DNA of 64,000 bases from a bacterium BMS3Abin14. GTDB lineage: Bacteria > BMS3Abin14. Positions within the stretch are counted from its first letter, which is position 1. Each line of letters starts with the position of its first letter. This document shows, in pieces, positions 35,323-45,133 of this stretch. The stretch spans positions 1 through 64,000 of the forward strand of contig BDTG01000045.1 of the NCBI GenBank assembly GCA_002897695.1, in the 5' to 3' direction. Position numbers and translations under genes: made by a program. Below the pieces are notes generated by a model that was given only the letters and a program-made list of their open reading frames with translations, ran no database searches and had not been told where the DNA came from.

Positions 35323-35880
35323 TTAGACCTCGAGGATTTCTTTTTCCTTGTTTCGGAAAGCATTGTCCACCTTCTCAATGAACCGATCCGTTATCTTCTG
35401 AATCTCTTCCTGTGCCCGCCGAAGATCGTCCTCGGAGATCATCTTTTCCTTCTCATAATTCTTGGCCTCAGCGATGGAGTCCCTTCTGAGGTTACGGATG
35501 GCAACCTTGCAATCCTCGCCGTAGCGTTTGGCAACCTTGACGAGATGGACACGCCTCTCCTCGGTTAACGTGGGGATGGGAATACGTATGACCTTTCCGT
35601 CGTTTGAAGGCGTCAGGCCCAGATCCGAACGCATGATGTTCTTCTCGATATCCTTGATCACCGATGGATCCCAGGGCTGAATTACGATGAGACGGCTTTC
35701 CGGGATGGAGAGGGTTGCCACCTGGTTGAGAGGGGTTGGCGAGTCGTAATAATCGACGGTGATGCCATCAAGGATGGAAAGGGAAGCCCTCCCGGTGCGA
35801 AGAGTGGCCAGTTCCCTTCCCAGGGATTCAATGGACCTGCGCATCTTGCTTTCCACATCCTGGTAGAGCTCCTTGAGCAT
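35323..35880 (-). CDS. frr: ribosome recycling factor
   Basis: Splits post-termination ribosomes together with EF-G. About 185 residues, standard. SLGRELATLRTGRASLSILDGI, IQPWDPSVIKDIEKNI and the C-terminal three-helix bundle VRNLRRDS-type region (KVAIRNLRRDSIAEAKNYEK) are present. ATG at 35880 overlaps the pyrH stop as TGATG. Confidence 0.97.
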   Translation of the reverse strand: MLKELYQDVESKMRRSIESLGRELATLRTGRASLSILDGITVDYYDSPTPLNQVATLSIPESRLIVIQPWDPSVIKDIEKNIMRSDLGLTPSNDGKVIRIPIPTLTEERRVHLVKVAKRYGEDCKVAIRNLRRDSIAEAKNYEKEKMISEDDLRRAQEEIQKITDRFIEKVDNAFRNKEKEILEV

Positions 35881-36611
35881 CACTCTTCCTCCCCTGTCAC
35901 CATTGTCCCCACAGGTTCTCCCAATACCGCCTTTATCATGGTCCCGCGTACTTTCAGGTTGAATACCACGATAGGCATGTCATTGTCCATGCACAGGGCA
36001 ATGGCGGTGGCATCCATGACCATCAGTCGTCTGTTCATAACCTCCTTATAGGTCAACCTGTCGAACTTTTCAGCCTGGGGATGGGTCACTGGATCCTGAG
36101 AATATATGCCATCCACCTTTGTTGCCTTCATGAGGATATCCGCACCGACCTCCATGGCGCGAAGAGCGGCGGCCGTATCGGTTGTGAAAAACGGGTTGCC
36201 CGTTCCGGCGGCGAAAATGACCACCCTTCCCTTCTCCAGATGCCTTATGGCCTTTCGCCGTATGTATGCTTCTGCGACCTGGCTCATTCCGATGGCGGAC
36301 TGAACTCTCGTTGGAACCCCAAGGTTTTCAAGGGTGCTCTGAAATGCGAGGGCGTTGATCACCGTTGCAATCATCCCCATGTAGTCCCCTGTTGTACGTC
36401 CGATGACCGAGCCACTGTCGACGGCGCCCCTGAAGATATTTCCACCGCCGATAACCACGCCGACATCCACCCCCATGCTATGGATTTCGGCAACCTCCCC
36501 GGCAATGATTTTAACCTCCGGAAAGTCGAGCCCGGCCTGTCGTGACCCGAGGAGCGCCTCTCCGCTTAATTTCAGAATTACCCGTTTATATGCCGGCCTG
36601 GCTTCGCTCAA
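35880..36611 (-). CDS. pyrH: uridylate kinase
   Basis: Phosphorylates UMP to UDP; amino-acid-kinase fold, hexameric. 243 residues. [17 protein letters not shown] at the start, [25 protein letters not shown] and [17 protein letters not shown] are family signatures. The start is TTG at 36611 with GGGAG 6 bases upstream. Second to tsf in the rpsB-tsf-pyrH-frr order found in most bacteria. Confidence 0.97.
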   Translation of the reverse strand: MSEARPAYKRVILKLSGEALLGSRQAGLDFPEVKIIAGEVAEIHSMGVDVGVVIGGGNIFRGAVDSGSVIGRTTGDYMGMIATVINALAFQSTLENLGVPTRVQSAIGMSQVAEAYIRRKAIRHLEKGRVVIFAAGTGNPFFTTDTAAALRAMEVGADILMKATKVDGIYSQDPVTHPQAEKFDRLTYKEVMNRRLMVMDATAIALCMDNDMPIVVFNLKVRGTMIKAVLGEPVGTMVTGEEE

Positions 36612-36631
36612 GAATATCTCCCACGGTCCAG

Positions 36632-37249
36632 CTAACAGACAGCCGCTTTTTCCTGCCCTTCGCCGATTTCGAACCGGGCGAATCGCCGTATCTGAACGTT
36701 CTCACCAAGTTTTCCGGCGACCGACTTGACAAAATCCAGGACACTGGTTCCCTTTTCCCTTATGAATTCCTGATCCTCCAGACAGATTTCCTGAAGATAT
36801 TTCTGGACCTTCCCGTCGACGATCTTGTCCACAATTTTCTCGGGCTTGCCGGACTCAACGGCCTGCGCCCTGTAAATCTCGCGTTCCCTGTTCAAAAGGT
36901 CCTCCGGGACCTCATCGGCACGCAGGTACAGCGGATTGGATGCTGCCACATGCATTGCCAGATCTGAGACAAGCTCCATGAAATCATCTGTCCTGGCCAC
37001 GAAATCAGTCTCGCAATTTACCTCGATGATGACCCCGATCTTGCCGCCCATGTGGATATAGGATCCGACAACTCCCTCGCTGGCCTGCCGGCCGGCCCTC
37101 TTTCCCGCTGCCGACAGACCCTTCTTGCGAAGGAAATCGACAGCCTTCTCGGCGTCGCCATCGGACTCCACGAGGGCGGTCTTGCAATCCATGAAACCGG
37201 CCCCTGTTTTTTCCCTCAGTTCCTTGACCATCGATGCACTGATTCCCAT
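36632..37249 (-). CDS. tsf: elongation factor Ts, short form
   Basis: Nucleotide exchange factor for EF-Tu. 205 residues instead of about 280: the UBA-like start ([21 protein letters not shown]) and the core ([30 protein letters not shown]) are present, but only one core subdomain plus the C-terminal module, as in the short Thermus-like type. ATG overlaps the rpsB stop (TAATG). Cys in the last residues (AAVC) is unremarkable. Confidence 0.96.
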   Translation of the reverse strand: MGISASMVKELREKTGAGFMDCKTALVESDGDAEKAVDFLRKKGLSAAGKRAGRQASEGVVGSYIHMGGKIGVIIEVNCETDFVARTDDFMELVSDLAMHVAASNPLYLRADEVPEDLLNREREIYRAQAVESGKPEKIVDKIVDGKVQKYLQEICLEDQEFIREKGTSVLDFVKSVAGKLGENVQIRRFARFEIGEGQEKAAVC

Positions 37250-38073
37250 TACTTTTCCTCCTCACTTACTGTCCCTGATTCTTCAACAGCAGGCTCGACG
37301 GCAGCGGGTTTGGCCACTTCAGCCGCCTCCGGCCCCGGCTTGTCCTCCGGAGCATCGGAGCCGGCGATCATCCCCAGATCGTCAGCGCCGACAAGCTGTT
37401 GGCCCTCAATCACTGCGTCGGCGATCTTTGAGGCGAAAAGCCGAATAGACCGTATGGCATCGTCGTTGCCGGGAATGACGTAGTCCACCAGGTCAGGATC
37501 ACAGTTTGTGTCAACCACGGCGACAAGAGGGATGCCAAGCTTTCGCACCTCCTTTACCGCGATCTCCTCCCTCTTCGGGTCAACGATAAAGACTGCGTCG
37601 GGAAGTTTACCCATATCCTTAACGCCCTCAAGGTTGCGGGCCAGTTTATCCTTCTCTTTCTGCAGGCCGAGGATCTCCTTTTTGTTAATCCCCCCCCAAC
37701 CCTGTTCCTTGTCCATGGCCTGAATCTGTTTCAGGCGGGAGACGCTCTTCTTGATGGTGGCGAAATTGGTGAGAAGCCCACCGAGCCACCGGTGATTCAC
37801 ATAGGGCATCCGGCAACGCTCCGACTCCTCAAGGATTGACTCCTGCGCCTGCTTCTTCGTCCCCACAAAAAGGATAACCCCTCCATCCGCGGACAACTCG
37901 CGAACGAACCTGTAGGCCTCCTTGAAACGCCTCAGGGTCTTCTGCAGATCTATGATGTAGATCCCGTTGCGATCGCCGAAGATGTATTTTGCCATCTTCG
38001 GGTTCCACCGGCGGGTCTGATGGCCGAAATGGACCCCCGCCTCGAGAAGCTGCTTCATTGTAATAATCGCCAT
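37249..38073 (-). CDS. rpsB: 30S ribosomal protein S2
   Basis: 274 residues. [21 protein letters not shown] at the start, [32 protein letters not shown] and GNDDAIRSI are typical. The C-terminus has an extra 35-residue acidic, Ala/Pro/Glu-rich tail ([18 protein letters not shown]) beyond the fold. ATG with AGGAGGAAG upstream. First gene of a long minus-strand run to proS; its own promoter must lie in the leader region 38074-38340. Confidence 0.98.
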   Translation of the reverse strand: MAIITMKQLLEAGVHFGHQTRRWNPKMAKYIFGDRNGIYIIDLQKTLRRFKEAYRFVRELSADGGVILFVGTKKQAQESILEESERCRMPYVNHRWLGGLLTNFATIKKSVSRLKQIQAMDKEQGWGGINKKEILGLQKEKDKLARNLEGVKDMGKLPDAVFIVDPKREEIAVKEVRKLGIPLVAVVDTNCDPDLVDYVIPGNDDAIRSIRLFASKIADAVIEGQQLVGADDLGMIAGSDAPEDKPGPEAAEVAKPAAVEPAVEESGTVSEEEK

Positions 38074-38340
38074 AACTTCCTCCTGTTACGTTCGGTTTTT
38101 TCCACCGCCCGTTCATCCCTATCGAGAACCGCGCCGGCCCCTTCCAACCCGACCGAAAGCTCTGCTTATCAAGCTTTTCGGCCCGGGGCTTCCAGGAAAC
38201 GGCGGGCACCACTCGCAAGGTCCGGGGCGTGCGTCGTTTAAATATCTGTAAATGCCTGTAAATGCCTGCTGAACAGTTTTAGATATCAGAAATACGTCTG
38301 TGCCGCAACGAGAAACGACAGCGTTTGCAGGCGTATTGCA

Positions 38341-39537
38341 TCAACTCCGATATTCGGAGTTGATCCTGACATACTCCTCCGTGAGATCGGTCGTGAGAAT
38401 GGATGCCGTGCCTGTGCCGGAACCCAGGGAGATCCTGATGGTATAACTGTCCCGAACCATGATCTTAACCGCATCCTCCTCCCGGTACCCTGACACAGGT
38501 TCACCTCCCCGCAGGATGGCAACATTCCCTATGAACAGGGAAAGGTCCTCAGGGTGAACCCCGGCACCGGAATATCCCACCGCGACGGCAATCCTGCCCC
38601 AATTGGGGTCGGCGGCGGCCAGGGCGGTCTTCACCAGCAGGCTTTGGGCTACGGCACGGGCGGCAAGCTTTGCCTGGGAATTATCATCGGCTCCGACCAC
38701 CAGCACTTCAACGACCCTGGCGGCCCCCTCGCCGTCCGCAACGAGCTGTCTTGCCAATGCCCGACAGACCTCTCCGACTCCATCTCGGAAAAGAAGTCTG
38801 TCCCTCTCGCTGCCAAGTGCGGGTCCCATACCGGAAGCCAGCATCAGGACGGTGTCGTTGGTGCTTGTGTCCCCGTCTACTGTTACTGCATTAAAGCTCC
38901 CCTCCACGGCGCCGTGCAGGATCCCATGAAGCTCTCCAGGGGGAACGGACGCGTCCGTAAGAATGAAGGCGAGCATGGTTGCCATATTCGGGGCGATCAT
39001 CCCTGTCCCTTTGGCGACACCCAGAACCCTGACGGGACCGCCTGAAAGGTCCAGATCAACAGCGAACGTCTTGCTGCGCGTGTCCGTGGTCAGGATGGCC
39101 CTTGAGAATGGCTCCATCCCATCCTCGGAAAGCCCCCTGACAAGGGGACCAAGGGCGGCGCCCATGTCTTCAATGGGCAGGGGAACCCCGACAACCCCGG
39201 TGGAACTGTTCAGGACCGATTCCTCGTGAATTTCCAGGAGACGGCCCACCTCCCGGCAGAGCTCCCGGGCGTCCTCCATCCCCGCCTGCCCTGTCATGCA
39301 GTTGGCATTTCCGCTATTGACAAGAATCGCCCTCGCGGTGCCCATCTTCAGTCTCTCCCGACACAGGATCACAGGTGCGGCGGCCATGCTGTTGCGTGTA
39401 AAAACCCCTGCGGCCGAGGCATCGCCTCTGCAGAAGATCAACCCCATGTCCAGGCGTCCGTCACCTTTTTTACGAATATCACCGGATACAGCGGAGGCGG
39501 AAAACCCGGGAACTTTGAAGTTTTTTTCAGGCTCCAT
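38341..39537 (-). CDS. argJ: glutamate N-acetyltransferase / amino-acid N-acetyltransferase
   Basis: Transfers the acetyl group from N-acetylornithine back to glutamate in arginine synthesis. 398 residues. The self-cleavage site is in AKGTGMIAPNMATMLAF, with Thr of MATML as the expected nucleophile; NSGNANCMTG, GDTSTNDT and the C-terminal NSEYRS end also fit. ATG at 39537, 3 bases before the end of the kinase gene. A separate short N-acetylglutamate synthase-like GNAT is encoded at 46474-46944. Confidence 0.96.
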   Translation of the reverse strand: MEPEKNFKVPGFSASAVSGDIRKKGDGRLDMGLIFCRGDASAAGVFTRNSMAAAPVILCRERLKMGTARAILVNSGNANCMTGQAGMEDARELCREVGRLLEIHEESVLNSSTGVVGVPLPIEDMGAALGPLVRGLSEDGMEPFSRAILTTDTRSKTFAVDLDLSGGPVRVLGVAKGTGMIAPNMATMLAFILTDASVPPGELHGILHGAVEGSFNAVTVDGDTSTNDTVLMLASGMGPALGSERDRLLFRDGVGEVCRALARQLVADGEGAARVVEVLVVGADDNSQAKLAARAVAQSLLVKTALAAADPNWGRIAVAVGYSGAGVHPEDLSLFIGNVAILRGGEPVSGYREEDAVKIMVRDSYTIRISLGSGTGTASILTTDLTEEYVRINSEYRS

Positions 39538-39540
39538 CGT

Positions 39541-41268
39541 CTATTCCATCTTCCCGGGAAGAAGAATGTGAAATGTGCTTCCATCCCCCTTACGGCTATC
39601 GGCCCACACAGCGCCGCCCAGAAATTCCAGGATGGCCCTGGCTATGGACAGACCCAGCCCGATTCCCGTGGGTTTAGTCGTCAAAATATCCCCAAGCTGA
39701 CGAAACTTCTCGAAAATAGCGGGGATCTCCGCCGGCGTTATCCCCTCACCCGAATCGGAGACCATGATCTCCACCCATCCGCCGGAGATGTTCCCGGTTT
39801 TTCCCAGCCCGGAGTAGGAGGCATAACCGGGAACGGGGGGCAGATCAGCGTGCCGGCGCCATGAAATGATTATGGGTGTATCCTCGGGGGAAAATTTCAC
39901 GGCATTCTCCAGAATCAGGCCCAGGACACGGGTAAAAAAGGAGCGGTCGGTATAAATGTGGACTCCGGTGGACGCCGAAAAATTTTCCATGACATCACGC
40001 CCATGCAGGGTGCCTTCCAGCTCCGCCACAGCCTGGGACACGGCGGCTTGAAGAGGGATAAAATCACGGTTCATTGCATTCCGCCCGGCCTCCAGGCGAA
40101 ACAGCTCCAGCATCCTCTCAACCAGATGGTTAAGCAGGCCGGCGGACATCTCAATTCGCTCGGCATAATCATCCAGATCCTTCGTTTTCCCCTGCACATC
40201 CAGCCCGTGCAGCAGGCTCGCAAACCCGATAATTGAGGTCAATGGGGTCTTTAACTCGTGTGAAATATTGAGAATCAGCTCGGTTTTGTCCTTGTCCAGC
40301 CGGATCAGTTCCCGGTGAGCCTTCTCCAGCGCCTGAGCCTTTTCCTCCAGGCCTTTAAAGAGCCTGGTATTGTCCACTGCCATGGCGACCTGGGCCGCGA
40401 TGGTTACCAGGAGGTCCAGGTCGGATCTGGAAAAGGGCTCCCCATTGGTCTTGTTGTTGGCGTTGATGACACCAAGCACCTTGTCGCCCCGCATGAGCGG
40501 AACACACAGCGCGGACTGGGTGGAATACTGTCTTCTGAATTTGGACGGTTTAAACCGGTCATCCTTGCTGATATCGTTGATGAGGACCGGTTCACCAGTC
40601 TGGCCTACAAACCCGGATATTCCGGACCCGAGGAGCACCTGTGCCTTCCCTACAATCTCCTTCGGCAGCCCCATGGCCGCTGCCATGGTGAGATGATCCC
40701 CCTCGACGATCATCAGTGAGACTGTCTCGATCTGAAGCGTTTCGGCCACAGCCTCCACCGTCTTCTGGAACAGGACCTGCAGCATATCCCGGCTGGAGGA
40801 CTCGCCAAGCTGCCTGAGGGTAAGCAGTTCCCTGGCCCAGGACTGTGACTGGGCAATTATACGCTCGTTCTCGATGGCCCGCCGATATTTTGAAAATGCA
40901 CTTTTCACTACATGGAGCAGCCTGTCCCGGTCGATGGGCTTGTAGAGGAAATCGGAGGCGCCGCCCTTGATCATCTGGACCGCGCTATCGAAGGATTTGT
41001 ATCCGCTCATGCAGATAACGGGGAGGAGCCTGCTCCCGGCTTTAACCCTGTGAAGCAGGTCGATGCCTGTCAGGCCATCCATCACGATATCGGTAATCAC
41101 GACGTCCCAGGACCCTTCATCGAGAATCTTCAGGGCCTCCGCACCCCCGGTCGCTCCCGTGGCATCCATGCCGCCGGAACGCAGGATTTCAAGGACAATC
41201 TCGAGGGTCAGGCGGTCATCGTCCACCACCAGGACTCTTGGTTTTTCAGGCAATGGGGTTACCGACAA
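39541..41268 (-). CDS. response regulator / GAF / histidine kinase protein
   Basis: About 575 residues with the receiver first. REC domain (about 10-125): RVLVVDDDRLTL, phospho-acceptor Asp in WDVVITDIVMDG, CMSGYKS and DFLYKPID. GAF domain about 165-310 (MIVEGDHLTMAAAMGLP, FKPSKFRRQYSTQSALCVPL). HisKA about 335-400 with LILNISHELKTPLTSIIGFA, phospho-His included, then HATPase_c with NAVKFSPED, SDSGEGITPAEIPAIFEKF and GIGLGLSIARAIL. No membrane segment, so it is cytoplasmic. The start is a TTG at 41268: GGAGG sits 6 bases upstream, directly after the secA stop. The frame stays open upstream only by chance within secA. The signal is unknown. Confidence 0.9.
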   Translation of the reverse strand: MSVTPLPEKPRVLVVDDDRLTLEIVLEILRSGGMDATGATGGAEALKILDEGSWDVVITDIVMDGLTGIDLLHRVKAGSRLLPVICMSGYKSFDSAVQMIKGGASDFLYKPIDRDRLLHVVKSAFSKYRRAIENERIIAQSQSWARELLTLRQLGESSSRDMLQVLFQKTVEAVAETLQIETVSLMIVEGDHLTMAAAMGLPKEIVGKAQVLLGSGISGFVGQTGEPVLINDISKDDRFKPSKFRRQYSTQSALCVPLMRGDKVLGVINANNKTNGEPFSRSDLDLLVTIAAQVAMAVDNTRLFKGLEEKAQALEKAHRELIRLDKDKTELILNISHELKTPLTSIIGFASLLHGLDVQGKTKDLDDYAERIEMSAGLLNHLVERMLELFRLEAGRNAMNRDFIPLQAAVSQAVAELEGTLHGRDVMENFSASTGVHIYTDRSFFTRVLGLILENAVKFSPEDTPIIISWRRHADLPPVPGYASYSGLGKTGNISGGWVEIMVSDSGEGITPAEIPAIFEKFRQLGDILTTKPTGIGLGLSIARAILEFLGGAVWADSRKGDGSTFHILLPGKME

Positions 41269-41278
41269 ATGCAGCCTC

Positions 41279-43906
41279 CTAGATCGCTGATCCACAGCAC
41301 TTCTTGTATTTTTTACCGGATCCGCAGGGGCATGGGGCATTGCGGCCAATCTTTGCCTCTGTCCTTCTGACCGTGGCGGGCTTTGCCCTCTCTCCGCCCG
41401 ATTCGCCCCGGCCAAGCTGGATCCTCTGCTTCTTCCTCTGAGGCAGATCGTCCTCTTCACTGGTGACCTGAATCATGTACAGGGTCTTGACGGTCTCATC
41501 CCTGGCACGGATCATCATCGCCTCGAACATCTCGTACCCCTCGATCTTGTATTCCGAAAGGGGGTCCCTCTGTCCATAGCCCCGCAGCCCTATCCCCTCC
41601 CTGAGCTGATCCATGTTGTAAAGATGGTCCTTCCATTGGGCATCCAGGACCTGGAGAAGAAATATCTTCTCCAGCCGGCGCATGAGTTCGCTCCCGAACT
41701 CCGACTCTCGCTCCTTGTACCTGGCGTGAGCAATATCGACGATTGGCTCTAAAAGATCATTCCGCTCACCCTTCACCTCCTCCAGATCAGGGTGAAATCC
41801 GAAGATGGAAAAGATGTGGTCGCCCAGTCCCTCGAGCTCCCAATCCTCAAAATGGGCCTTGGGATCAACGTAAAGGTCCACTGCATCCTCAATAATTTCA
41901 TCCCCCATGTCCATAACCCAACCGGAGAGATCCTCGGATCCCAGGATGTTGCGCCTCTGTCCGTACACCACCTCCCGCTGCTGGTTCATTACGTCGTCAT
42001 AATCGAGCAGATGTTTGCGGATATCAAAATTGTGCCCCTCGACCTTTTTCTGGGCATTTTCGATGGCCTTGGTTACCATGCTGTTCTCAATGGGCTGCCC
42101 ATCGGTCATCCCCAGCCTTTCCATCAGACCGGAGATCCTTTCGGACCCGAAGATCCTCATGAGATCATCCTCCAAGCTGATATAGAAACGCGAACTGCCC
42201 GGATCCCCCTGACGACCGGACCGTCCCCTGAGCTGGTTATCGATACGCCTGCTCTCGTGCCGTTCCGTACCCAGTATATGCAGCCCCCCCGCCTCCAGGA
42301 CCCCTTCCCTTTCATCCATGCAGGTTGAATTGAATTCATCGAGCAACTGTTGATACTCCTCACCCTCCACCGTGCCGCCGGTTTTGTTCCTGGCAAGGGA
42401 TTCGGGATTCCCTCCCAGGACGATATCCGTTCCCCTCCCGGCCATGTTTGTGGCAATGGTAACCGCACCCAGTCGTCCGGCCTGGGCTATGATCTCGGCC
42501 TCCCTTTCATGATGCTTGGCGTTGAGAACGTGATGGGGCACCCCCACCCGTTTGAGCTTCCCGGAAAGAACCTCGGAATTTTCGATGGAAGCGGTGCCTA
42601 CCAGGACAGGCTGCCCCCGACGGTGAAGGTCCGTTATTTCCTCCACCACGGCGTTGTTGAGCTCCTGTCTCGTGCGGTATATGACATCGGGGTTGTCCTG
42701 CCTGATCATCGGCAGATTGGTGGGCATGACCACCACATCTAGATCGTAGATTTTTTTGAACTCGGCGGCCTCGGTATCGGCGGTTCCGGTCATGCCCGAA
42801 AGTTTATTGTACATCCTGAAATAGTTCTGGAACGTGATGGAAGCGAGGGTCTGGTTCTCACTCTCGATCTTCACCCCTTCTTTGGCCTCCAGCGCCTGAT
42901 GCAGGCCATCGCTGTATCGCCTCCCCTCCATGAGGCGTCCTGTGAACTCGTCCACGATTATCACCTGCCCATTTTTTACAACATAATCCACGTCCTTTTT
43001 GAAAAGAACATGGGCCTTCAGGGCCTGCTGGACATGGTGGTTGACCTCTATGTTCACGGGTTCGTAGAGGTTTTCCACCCCCATGAGTTTCTCCGTGGCG
43101 GCCACGCCATCTTCGGTGAGCATTACGCTTCTGGCCTTTTCGTCGGTCGTGTAATGCACCTCCGGCTTCAGCCTCGGGATTATCTTGTTAACGGTGTAAT
43201 ACTTGTCGGTGGACTCCTCGGCGGGACCGGAGATGATAAGAGGGGTCCTGGCCTCGTCGATGAGAATACTGTCGACCTCGTCGACGATGGCGAAATTCAA
43301 TTCCCCCTGGACGTAGTCCTCGAGACTGAATTTCATGTTGTCCCGAAGGTAGTCGAAACCGAACTCGTTATTCGTCCCGTAGGTCACATCCGCGGCATAG
43401 GCGGCCTTTCTCTCGGCATCGCCCATGTCATGCCGGATAATACCCACGTCCAACCCCAGGAACCTGTATATTTTGCCCATCCACTCACTGTCCCGGGTGG
43501 CAAGGTAATCGTTGACGGTCACGACGTGGACCCCATGACCGGTCAGCGAATTGAGATAGACAGACAGGGTAGCGACCAGTGTCTTTCCCTCGCCGGTCTT
43601 CATCTCCGTGATAGTGCCCTCGTGCAGGAAAACACCGCCGATGATCTGGACATCGAAATGCCTCATGTTCAGCATCCTGCGAGCGGTCTCACGGACCACC
43701 GCAAAGGCCTCAGGGAGAAGGTCATCCATGGATTCGCCCCCTGCTATCCGCTCCTTGAACTGCCCTGTCTTTGAGCGGAGCTCCTCATCGTCCAGGGCCA
43801 TAATGGATTTTTCCAGCTCATTGACCTGATGGACGATGGCCGAAACCCTTTTCAGCTCCCTCTCATTTCTGCTCCCGAATATCTTTTTTCCTATGGCGCT
43901 GAGCAT
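41279..43906 (-). CDS. secA: preprotein translocase ATPase SecA
   Basis: Motor of the Sec export pathway. 875 residues. Walker A in [19 protein letters not shown], Walker B region [19 protein letters not shown], then GTASIENSE and the C-terminal helicase half with [12 protein letters not shown]-like [12 protein letters not shown] and [21 protein letters not shown] in part. The C-terminus ends in the zinc-binding SEC-C motif [17 protein letters not shown] at 43906. Substrates include the exported proteins and lipoproteins predicted elsewhere in the window. Confidence 0.98.
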   Translation of the reverse strand: MLSAIGKKIFGSRNERELKRVSAIVHQVNELEKSIMALDDEELRSKTGQFKERIAGGESMDDLLPEAFAVVRETARRMLNMRHFDVQIIGGVFLHEGTITEMKTGEGKTLVATLSVYLNSLTGHGVHVVTVNDYLATRDSEWMGKIYRFLGLDVGIIRHDMGDAERKAAYAADVTYGTNNEFGFDYLRDNMKFSLEDYVQGELNFAIVDEVDSILIDEARTPLIISGPAEESTDKYYTVNKIIPRLKPEVHYTTDEKARSVMLTEDGVAATEKLMGVENLYEPVNIEVNHHVQQALKAHVLFKKDVDYVVKNGQVIIVDEFTGRLMEGRRYSDGLHQALEAKEGVKIESENQTLASITFQNYFRMYNKLSGMTGTADTEAAEFKKIYDLDVVVMPTNLPMIRQDNPDVIYRTRQELNNAVVEEITDLHRRGQPVLVGTASIENSEVLSGKLKRVGVPHHVLNAKHHEREAEIIAQAGRLGAVTIATNMAGRGTDIVLGGNPESLARNKTGGTVEGEEYQQLLDEFNSTCMDEREGVLEAGGLHILGTERHESRRIDNQLRGRSGRQGDPGSSRFYISLEDDLMRIFGSERISGLMERLGMTDGQPIENSMVTKAIENAQKKVEGHNFDIRKHLLDYDDVMNQQREVVYGQRRNILGSEDLSGWVMDMGDEIIEDAVDLYVDPKAHFEDWELEGLGDHIFSIFGFHPDLEEVKGERNDLLEPIVDIAHARYKERESEFGSELMRRLEKIFLLQVLDAQWKDHLYNMDQLREGIGLRGYGQRDPLSEYKIEGYEMFEAMMIRARDETVKTLYMIQVTSEEDDLPQRKKQRIQLGRGESGGERAKPATVRRTEAKIGRNAPCPCGSGKKYKKCCGSAI

Positions 43907-43955
43907 TCTATACTGGAGTCCTCTCTATCTAATTGGTGACTGAAGTCCTGAACCC

Positions 43956-43974
43956 AAAGTCCAAAGTCCAGAGT
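43956..43974 (+). repeat. heptamer repeat, about 2.5 imperfect units
   Basis: aaagtccaaagtccagagt in the secA upstream region, about 50 bases before the start codon. Confidence 0.65.
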
Positions 43975-44065
43975 AATCTAACACCTGGATTCTTCCATGC
44001 AACTGTGTAGAATAGCACTTCAAGCCGGATCAGGGGAGACGTAAATAACTACTCCGGATAAAAAC

Positions 44066-44093
44066 AACCCCGGAAGTCTCACTCCCGGGGCCC
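44066..44093 (-). terminator. intrinsic terminator of the M23 peptidase gene
   Basis: On the minus strand CCCCGGGAGT, GAGA, CTTCCGGGG followed by TTGTTTTTATCC. It is about 30 bases after the stop of the peptidase gene and separates it from secA. Confidence 0.75.
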
Positions 44094-44123
44094 GTATTTC
44101 AACGCAACATGAAGGTTCAGGCG

Positions 44124-45035
44124 CTAATTGAGTATATACCTCATGGGATTTACGGCTACTCCGTTAACCGCGACCTCGTAATGAAGATGTGGTCCGGTGC
44201 TTCTTCCTGTGGTTCCAACCAATCCGATGACATCCCCACGCTTGATCTTCTGGCCAATCTTGACTTTGAGCTTGGAGCAGTGGCCGTATCTGGTCACTAT
44301 CCCATAGCCATGGTCCAGGACCACAAGGTTGCCGAAGCCCCCTTCCCGGCCGGCAAAGATCACGACCCCATCAGCGGGCGCGATAATCGGCGTGCCCGTG
44401 CGGGTCGCCACATCTACCCCCTTGTGCATCTCCCGCCTCCCCGTGAAGGGGGACGTCCTGTACCCGAAACCGGAAGTCTCCCATCCTCTGACGGGCCATA
44501 TGGACGGCGTGGAGGCCAGGAGCGATTTCTGATCCTGAAGATACTCTACCAACTCCTGGAAACTCCGTTCCTGGATGTCGGTATCGGATTTGATCCGGGA
44601 AAGCTCGTTGGTCATACCCTTGAGGAGAGCCTGGTCCTGGAAACTCACCTCCGACTCCATGGGATTAAAAGAAACCGGGTTCTCCCCGCCGACCCCCATG
44701 ATCTGTTCGGGATAGACCACCGAGTCCAGGTTGGCCATGACACGGAGTTTGGTGTCAAAATGGCGAAGACGGCCCATCTCTGTCTGAATATCGTTGATGG
44801 TTTTGACGTAGGTCAGAAGCTGTTTTTTCTGCTGCCTGGTTTCGAGGCGCAGCCGGTCAAAACCCGAGACCATCTTCCTGACATGATAGTAATCCGTCAA
44901 AAGATATGCCAGCCCGGCCACGATTATCAGGGAAGCGAACAGAATACCGCGCACAAACAGCTTGGGGACACGGTACCGGCGAACTTTGGTGGTCTCGTCC
45001 GGCACAACCATAATGGTGTACGTTTTCCTGGTCAC
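44124..45035 (-). CDS. M23-family peptidoglycan endopeptidase (membrane anchored)
   Basis: 303 residues. One N-terminal membrane helix (FVRGILFASLIIVAGLAYLL, about 27-46), a coiled-coil stretch (KMVSGFDRLRLETRQQKKQLL), then a LytM domain: PVRGWETSGFGYRTSPFTG, zinc ligands in MHKGVDVAT and the HLH of GPHLHYEVAVNG. This is the layout of periplasmic endopeptidases or activators such as the MepM/NlpD groups. GTG start. Its own terminator follows, so it is a single-gene unit. Confidence 0.92.
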   Translation of the reverse strand: MTRKTYTIMVVPDETTKVRRYRVPKLFVRGILFASLIIVAGLAYLLTDYYHVRKMVSGFDRLRLETRQQKKQLLTYVKTINDIQTEMGRLRHFDTKLRVMANLDSVVYPEQIMGVGGENPVSFNPMESEVSFQDQALLKGMTNELSRIKSDTDIQERSFQELVEYLQDQKSLLASTPSIWPVRGWETSGFGYRTSPFTGRREMHKGVDVATRTGTPIIAPADGVVIFAGREGGFGNLVVLDHGYGIVTRYGHCSKLKVKIGQKIKRGDVIGLVGTTGRSTGPHLHYEVAVNGVAVNPMRYILN

Positions 45036-45133
45036 GCCACAAAATCTCCCCTCGGAAGCATACTTGCAACCTGAGTTTGTTTTAAAATTTGGAAAAAGCT
45101 AACATACAAATCATGGAATTGCAAGTGGAGCAG

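Noticed and set aside
38074-38340. Promoter from the direct repeat tgtaaatgcc before rpsB
   Set aside because: Two TTTACA-like boxes are present on the minus strand, but no -10 box lies at 16-18 bases; no site is claimed.
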